Assembly (NCBI GenBank): GCA_023381515.1
Contig: JAMCQI010000073.1
Coordinates: forward strand, 1,324 to 65,323
DNA: 64,000 bases
Origin: Chloroflexota bacterium
Lineage (GTDB): Bacteria > Chloroflexota > Anaerolineae > UBA4142
Direction of reading: 5' to 3'
The translations under genes and the position numbers were made by a program. The notes under the pieces were generated by a model. The model ran no database searches, had not been told where the DNA came from, and saw only the letters and a list, made by a program, of their open reading frames with translations. Below, in pieces: positions 59,724 to 64,000 of the stretch; positions within the stretch are counted from its first letter, which is position 1, and each line of letters opens with the position of its first letter.

Positions 59724-61148
59724 ATGAGAGTCCTCCTACTCAAGCCGCGCCCCAGCGCAGTTCAGTTTGGACTGGCGCCTTTTTTCCAAACCGAGCCCCT
59801 GGGACTCGAATACATAGCCGCCGCTCTCGGGAGGAACGGCCACCTGGTCCGAATCGTGGACATGCGGTATGAGAGGGCGCCTCTGACTCGTCTTCTCTCC
59901 ACCTTTCGGCCGCGCGTTGTGGGCATCTCCTGCTTGCACATTCTCGACGCTCCCTCAACCGTTGAGGCAGCTCGATTGATCAAGAATGCCGACCCAGGTG
60001 TCTTTGTCGCCGTCGGTGGTCACGCAGCCGGAGCGTATCCGGCGGCTTTCTCCGATACACGCTCCCTCGTGGATGCGATCTGCGTTGGTGAAGGTGAGCG
60101 AACGATGCCGGCTCTGTGCGACGCGGTTCGGCAGGGGACGCCCTTGCAGGACGTGCCCGCACTACTCCTGCCAAATGGAGGAGGAGGATTCGTTCGCACG
60201 TCGGAACCGAGATCTTGGCTTGATCTCACTACGGTCCTCCCGCCCGACCGGAGTTCCATTGCCCGATATCAATCGCATTATTGCTGTCTGAACTACATGC
60301 CGGTCTGGACTCTCGAAACGACACGGGGATGTCCACATCGCTGCAATTTCTGCTCGGTGTGGCAGTTCTACAAAGGGTCGTGCCGTTTCCACTCCCCGCA
60401 GAACGTTCGTATCGATTTCGAAAACACGGGGCGGAATCTGTTTATCATTGACGACATTTTCTGGGCGGACCGGGACAGAAGCGCGGAATTGGCCCGAACG
60501 CTTGCCGCTTCAGTCGAGCGAAAACAATGGATATTGGCACAATCCCGGGTCGATCTCGTGAGCCAGGAACCCGAGTTGCTGAAGCTTTGGCGGCCGCTTG
60601 CAAAAAACTTCGACATCTTCTTCGGTTTTGAGTCGCCGACCCGGTCAGGCTTGGATGCACTGAACAAGGGCACGGACATTTCGAAAGTCGTCGCCGCGAT
60701 CCAGACTGCTCGCGACCTGGGCTTCGGCGTGACCGGCAATTTCATCATTGATCCGGATTTCACGCAAGACGATTTTCGGGCGCTTTGGGATTTCCTCGCA
60801 ACGCACAAGCTGTACCGCGTCGGGTTTACGATCCTGACGCCCTTACCGGGCACACGATATTTCGAGCAAATGAAGCCGAAGCTGCTGGTGCACGACTGGA
60901 ACCAATACGATCTACACCATTTATTGTGGGAGCCCCGGCTACCGGTAGAGCAGTTCTTCGAGTTGTACTGCGAGACCTGGCGCAGGACCGTGCTCAACGC
61001 CGCAGGGAGAAAGAAGTGGTGGGGGTGGTGGAAGGCAGTGGATCTCCGCCACGTCGGCCGGATGGGCCGAATCCTCATGCGGACTCAGCGGCTCATGGAC
61101 CCGCGCGCGTATCTCGCCGAGACCAAGCTCCCGCTTCGGAGCGGATAA
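59724..61148 (+). CDS. B12-binding-type radical SAM enzyme 3
   Basis: This encodes 474 residues from the ATG at 59724; a TTG lies 3 bases before. The N-terminus is a cobalamin-binding-like domain (LLKPRPSAVQ; VVGISCLHILDAPS; VFVAVGGHAAGAYP). The cluster motif is ETTRGCPHRCNFC (C203, C207, C210), and the barrel includes LFIIDDIFWADRDR and the GNFIIDPDF motif. It is similar in layout to hopanoid-type class B radical SAM enzymes. Its partner is the acyl-CoA-dehydrogenase-like protein 11 bases downstream. Confidence 0.9.
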   Translation: MRVLLLKPRPSAVQFGLAPFFQTEPLGLEYIAAALGRNGHLVRIVDMRYERAPLTRLLSTFRPRVVGISCLHILDAPSTVEAARLIKNADPGVFVAVGGHAAGAYPAAFSDTRSLVDAICVGEGERTMPALCDAVRQGTPLQDVPALLLPNGGGGFVRTSEPRSWLDLTTVLPPDRSSIARYQSHYCCLNYMPVWTLETTRGCPHRCNFCSVWQFYKGSCRFHSPQNVRIDFENTGRNLFIIDDIFWADRDRSAELARTLAASVERKQWILAQSRVDLVSQEPELLKLWRPLAKNFDIFFGFESPTRSGLDALNKGTDISKVVAAIQTARDLGFGVTGNFIIDPDFTQDDFRALWDFLATHKLYRVGFTILTPLPGTRYFEQMKPKLLVHDWNQYDLHHLLWEPRLPVEQFFELYCETWRRTVLNAAGRKKWWGWWKAVDLRHVGRMGRILMRTQRLMDPRAYLAETKLPLRSG

Positions 61149-61159
61149 GGGTCTCCAAT

Positions 61160-62908
61160 ATGGTGGCCTCGTGGTGGGACGAAATCCATGAAGCCTTGTG
61201 GCAGGTTTCAACTGACGCTGTCGCTGTTAAACGGTCAGCCCGAAGCGTCGCCCGCGATGTTGCTGCGCCACTGATCGCTGGTGGGGTCCGCTCTGTCTGC
61301 GAGTGGACTGTCGAAAAGCAAAGGGTCCTGAAGTCCCTCGACGAAGCCGGCCTAACCTCCTTCGTGTCCCGCGCGTGCTGCCCGGTCACGATGCAAATCG
61401 CCATCGCAGCATCGGAGCTCGCTTACGTCGATGGTGGCGCGGCAGCGTGCTTGTTTTCTGGATTCCTCCCTCAGATGATCATTCGAGATTTCGGCACGCT
61501 GGACCAGCAGGAACGGTATCTGGACTGCCCCGAACGTCGTCACGGCGCTCTTTGCCTTACGGAAGCACTCCCAGGGGCCGGCACGGAGGCTCTCCGTTTG
61601 GAATGTACGATCAGGGTGGCCGAGCTAGGGCCCGGTCCCGCGATAACTCTCCAAGTGGAGAAGCGCGGTCGCTTTACAAGCCACATGGAATTCGCAGATT
61701 TCGTTGTGGCGGCCGTCGCGCCTGTCGATTCCACGGTTCGAAGTAGTTGTCTTGTGATTTTGGAGCCATCCGACGCTGGTGTCTTCGATCGCGGTGTGCC
61801 CCAGCGCAAGCTGGGGCATCAGCTCTCATCGACTACTTCTCCTGTATTTAGCCTAAGAGTCGCGCCGGAGCGCATCGTGGGAGGATTTGCAGTTAGGGAT
61901 AACGTCCTAACCCCTACCTACAGCCATGGCGAGGCTTTAGGACCTGCGCTGCGCAGAGCTAGGGCCATCGCTGCGGCGATGACTGCCGCGAAAGTCCTGT
62001 CCGCCGTAAGGACCGTTATGATTCATCGGCGCAATGGCGGCGCCCTAGCGGAAGACTGGCCCAACAGACTAGCGGACATATGGGCCGCAGGTGAGGCTGC
62101 GGCAGCGCTGGCTTTTGCCTCCGCGCGTCTCTGCGACATACTTGACGTGGGAGGCAATTCTGCTGAGTCCCGAAAAGGTGTTGAGCTAGTCGTTCCTTGC
62201 GCGAAGCTCTTTGCGACTGCACATGCCTCTCGCTTCCTGCTGGATGCGATCTCTCTGATTGGGCCCTCCGCTCTTGTCGAAGATGCCCCATACTTCCTTG
62301 GCGGTCTTGCCTCCGATGCCGTCGTTGAGGCGATGTACCTAGGTCCGGAATCGGTTCAACGACGCCAGATCGTCGCCGCGCTCAACGCCGACGCATTCGA
62401 CTCCAGTCTCGATGACTGGCTTTCCGAAAGCCACCAGGAGGCACGCCAACCCGAAACGGGAGCACGCAGTCTCGCCGCTGGCATGGAACTGTGGCGGTTC
62501 GTTCTGGGCCACTTGAAAGGGCGTCGGGATGATCGCGGCGTGGCGCTATGTTCAGATGCGAACCAAGGGACCGCGTTTCTTTTGGCTGACGCCCTATGCC
62601 TGCTTCTCGCAGCGCAGTCCCTGGTCAGAGGAGTCGGCGGCCTCCGAGACTCCGACGCTCGTCAGCACTTGGAGGCGCCTATCCACTTTTTCACCGACCT
62701 CGGCGCGGCTCATGCTGCGCGCGTAGCAGGCATGGTGGGCCAAAGCTGTACCGAGTTGTTTTTCGGCTGCGCGCATCGCTTCCGGTTCTCGGAGCAAGAA
62801 CTCCGCGAATTCGGTGCCCTCAGAGCGAGGCTAGATATCTCGCTGAGCGGAAGTGCTGACGCCCGAAACCGAGCTGCGCAGTTCGTCCGCGCGGTAGCCT
62901 CCGCATAG
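61160..62908 (+). CDS. acyl-CoA-dehydrogenase-like protein
   Basis: This encodes 582 residues from the ATG at 61160; the frame is open upstream to 60785, but that stretch is inside the radical SAM gene and lacks family similarity. The family FAD/substrate block is GALCLTEALPGAGTEALRL, followed by a beta domain and a helical domain (RARAIAAAMTAAKVLSAVRTVM). It could introduce a double bond into an acyl chain, so it is consistent with a polyunsaturated lipid product. The usual FAD-binding Arg/Gln motifs are only partly visible, so it may be diverged in activity. Confidence 0.75.
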   Translation: MVASWWDEIHEALWQVSTDAVAVKRSARSVARDVAAPLIAGGVRSVCEWTVEKQRVLKSLDEAGLTSFVSRACCPVTMQIAIAASELAYVDGGAAACLFSGFLPQMIIRDFGTLDQQERYLDCPERRHGALCLTEALPGAGTEALRLECTIRVAELGPGPAITLQVEKRGRFTSHMEFADFVVAAVAPVDSTVRSSCLVILEPSDAGVFDRGVPQRKLGHQLSSTTSPVFSLRVAPERIVGGFAVRDNVLTPTYSHGEALGPALRRARAIAAAMTAAKVLSAVRTVMIHRRNGGALAEDWPNRLADIWAAGEAAAALAFASARLCDILDVGGNSAESRKGVELVVPCAKLFATAHASRFLLDAISLIGPSALVEDAPYFLGGLASDAVVEAMYLGPESVQRRQIVAALNADAFDSSLDDWLSESHQEARQPETGARSLAAGMELWRFVLGHLKGRRDDRGVALCSDANQGTAFLLADALCLLLAAQSLVRGVGGLRDSDARQHLEAPIHFFTDLGAAHAARVAGMVGQSCTELFFGCAHRFRFSEQELREFGALRARLDISLSGSADARNRAAQFVRAVASA

Positions 62909-62910
62909 GA

Positions 62911-63309
62911 CTACTTGGCAAGGGTCATGGGCTTCGTCTTTGACTTTGCGTCCATCAGCCCCCGCGCATAACTGCCCACCAGAGTGCCGCCGGATTGCAA
63001 AGTCAACTCGGCCGAATAGTTGACGCGGCCCTTGTCAGAGAACAACAAAAAGGTCTTGCTGCCGCTTACAACTCCGGTAATGATCCAACCATCACCTTTG
63101 CCGGTGACATCCCGACTACCCTGGGCTTGCGTCAAAACTACTCTGCCCCAATCCTTGCCTTGCCACGCGCCGTCCACGTTGACAGTGGCGGCGTCCGAAT
63201 TGCGTGATAGCCAAGCCTTGCCTTCCCGGTCCACGTGCTGCGCGAATAGCGTGCTGGACCAGGCCAGCACCATGGCGATAGCACATAAGCAGTTGAATCG
63301 TCTGAACAT
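62911..63309 (-). CDS. small secreted protein, paralogue of 59155-59592
   Basis: This encodes 132 residues with a signal peptide (AIAMVLAWSSTLFAQ). It shares the order of motifs W..KDW..V.LTQA.G.RDV.G and ITGVVSGSKTFLLFS with the paralogue. Its stop is two bases from the stop of the acyl-CoA-dehydrogenase-like gene on the opposite strand, so the genes converge. The function is unknown. Confidence 0.75.
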   Translation of the reverse strand: MFRRFNCLCAIAMVLAWSSTLFAQHVDREGKAWLSRNSDAATVNVDGAWQGKDWGRVVLTQAQGSRDVTGKGDGWIITGVVSGSKTFLLFSDKGRVNYSAELTLQSGGTLVGSYARGLMDAKSKTKPMTLAK

Positions 63310-63727
63310 GTTCTTATGCCCTTCTCATTTCTTCGGTGCCCTGGGACCTCGCCGTCAAGCATTTTAGCACCGCAGATGGCCCGGCCAATGCACGAGGGAA
63401 CAGTGGACGCACGCAGCGCCGCCGGGCCGGCCGCCCGCGCAAGGAATCCGCGGATGCTGACGATGCGGCCGAAAGCCGTGCACGTGCCCGCCGAAATCCC
63501 GGCTGCCGGCCGGAGGGCGACGAGTTGCGCGCCGGTGGCGCTCGCCGGGACGACCGTGCAGATGAGCTTGATGTGATCCAGATCCAGGCGCTTGCCGAAG
63601 GGATTGGCCTTCGAGACGTTATTCTGGATGCACAGCAGAGGCGTCGTGTCCGAGAACGCAGGTTGAATGTTGAATGTTGAATGTTGAATCAATCCACGAT
63701 GAGGAGCGGTCGTCGCATCCCGAAAAT
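63310..63727. other. 418-bp stretch with no supported gene
   Basis: Long but biased frames exist on both strands; none has a ribosome-binding site or recognisable motif. It contains the heptamer tandem repeat at 63662-63689. It may hold a decayed gene. Confidence 0.35.
63662..63689. repeat. four tandem copies of the heptamer GTTGAAT
   Basis: The sequence GTTGAAT repeats four times without interruption, just downstream of the stop of the partial right-edge gene (on its strand). It is a short simple-sequence tract of the type prone to slippage. Confidence 0.85.
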
Positions 63728-64000
63728 TCAGAATGGGGCGGTTAGGGCATTGAGGGCTTCGTCGATGATCGGCCTGAACTGGTCCGGATTCTTCTTCCGC
63801 AACCTCAGAACTTCCCCGACCCCTAAGTGGTCCTCCGCAAACTTGACGGCATCCATCGATTCCACTCGGATCCCAAGATACAGCCGGCCTGCAGCGTGCG
63901 TGTCCAGGATTGCGCCATTACCCGTAACGCCCCAGGGATGCTGCCTCCAGACTCCGTCCTGGCCGAGGTAGTAGCCAATAGCAATAGCATCGCACTGGCC
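63728..64000 (-). CDS. unknown protein, partial at right edge
   Basis: Reading the minus strand from 64000 gives 90 codons and a stop at 63728, so this is the C-terminal end of a gene that starts outside the window. The visible part is coherent protein (AIAIGYYLGQDGVWRQHPWG, then HAAGRLYLGIRVESMDAVKFAE, then VLRLRKKNPDQFRPIIDEAL). No family is recognised; the tail is helical and charged. The full frame without stops supports real coding. Confidence 0.65.
   Translation of the reverse strand, partial: GQCDAIAIGYYLGQDGVWRQHPWGVTGNGAILDTHAAGRLYLGIRVESMDAVKFAEDHLGVGEVLRLRKKNPDQFRPIIDEALNALTAPF

Noticed and set aside
60785..61159. Upstream extension of the acyl-CoA-dehydrogenase-like frame
   Set aside because: It lies entirely inside radical SAM enzyme 3 and has no similarity to the family. 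The ATG at 61160 is 11 bases after the previous stop.
63138..63692. Minus-strand frame of 184 codons at the right end
   Set aside because: Its start is made by the GTTGAAT tandem repeat and it runs antisense to nothing else convincing; no family features, and it overlaps a well-supported secreted gene in another frame.

Overview
The window (about 62% GC by eye) most likely comes from an acidobacterium of the Bryobacterales/Solibacter group. The best evidence is the 985-residue exported protein at 21800-24757, which carries the TIGR03437 ('Solibacter') domain. The many small signal-peptide proteins of unknown function and the style of the recombinase/DUF2924 module also fit. No rRNA, tRNA or CRISPR array was found.

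Region 1 (1 to about 21.3 kb) is the end of a phage-like integrated element, all on the minus strand and running off the left edge. Read in transcription order from the right it holds: a small leader protein, a DUF2924 protein, a large serine recombinase, an HTH partner, unknown accessory genes, an excisionase-like HTH protein, a sigma-like factor, two ParB/DGQHR-like proteins, a PD-(D/E)XK nuclease, a RecA/Sak4-like ATPase, a DUF669-type DNA-binding protein, an ERCC4 nuclease, a RecD2-like helicase, a primase-helicase, an HNH nuclease, a collapsed C5-cytosine methyltransferase and ParB-methyltransferase fusions. Start and stop codons overlap by a few bases along much of this stretch. It also contains a promoter-like element present twice (29 of 33 bases identical), an intrinsic terminator in the leader of the recombinase operon, and an iteron-like array of 9-mers inside the primase-helicase gene.

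Region 2 (21.8-29.4 kb) holds host genes for exported proteins: a three-gene set ending in the TIGR03437/CARDB protein, a small secreted protein, and a lipoprotein alpha/beta hydrolase.

Region 3 (29.9-63.3 kb) is a large lipid or polyketide-like biosynthetic locus. A dense run at 32.6-44.6 kb encodes a ketosynthase, a chain-length-factor-like partner, a KAS III-like protein, two acyl carrier proteins, a stand-alone adenylating enzyme, an LpxL-like acyltransferase, a ketoreductase, a PHP-family protein, an exported esterase and two B12-type radical SAM enzymes. Upstream at 44.6-58.1 kb are an outer-membrane barrel protein, a radical SAM enzyme resembling the tetraether synthase (Tes/COG1964) family, an MMPL exporter, a DUF2062-methyltransferase fusion, a FabZ-like dehydratase, a LolA-like protein, a glycosyltransferase and a polysaccharide deacetylase. 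A HemN-like radical SAM gene lies at the downstream end. A plus-strand pair (third B12-type radical SAM plus an acyl-CoA-dehydrogenase-like protein) sits between two related small secreted proteins. The gene content resembles aryl-polyene/xanthomonadin loci, which also use a KS-CLF pair, two ACPs, KR, DH, LolA-like protein, MMPL exporter and acyltransferase. Here no aromatic-starter enzyme or enoyl reductase is seen, and five radical SAM enzymes are added. I infer an exported or outer-membrane lipid, possibly polyunsaturated, that is further modified by radical chemistry; the product is unknown.

A partial minus-strand gene of unknown function enters from the right edge.
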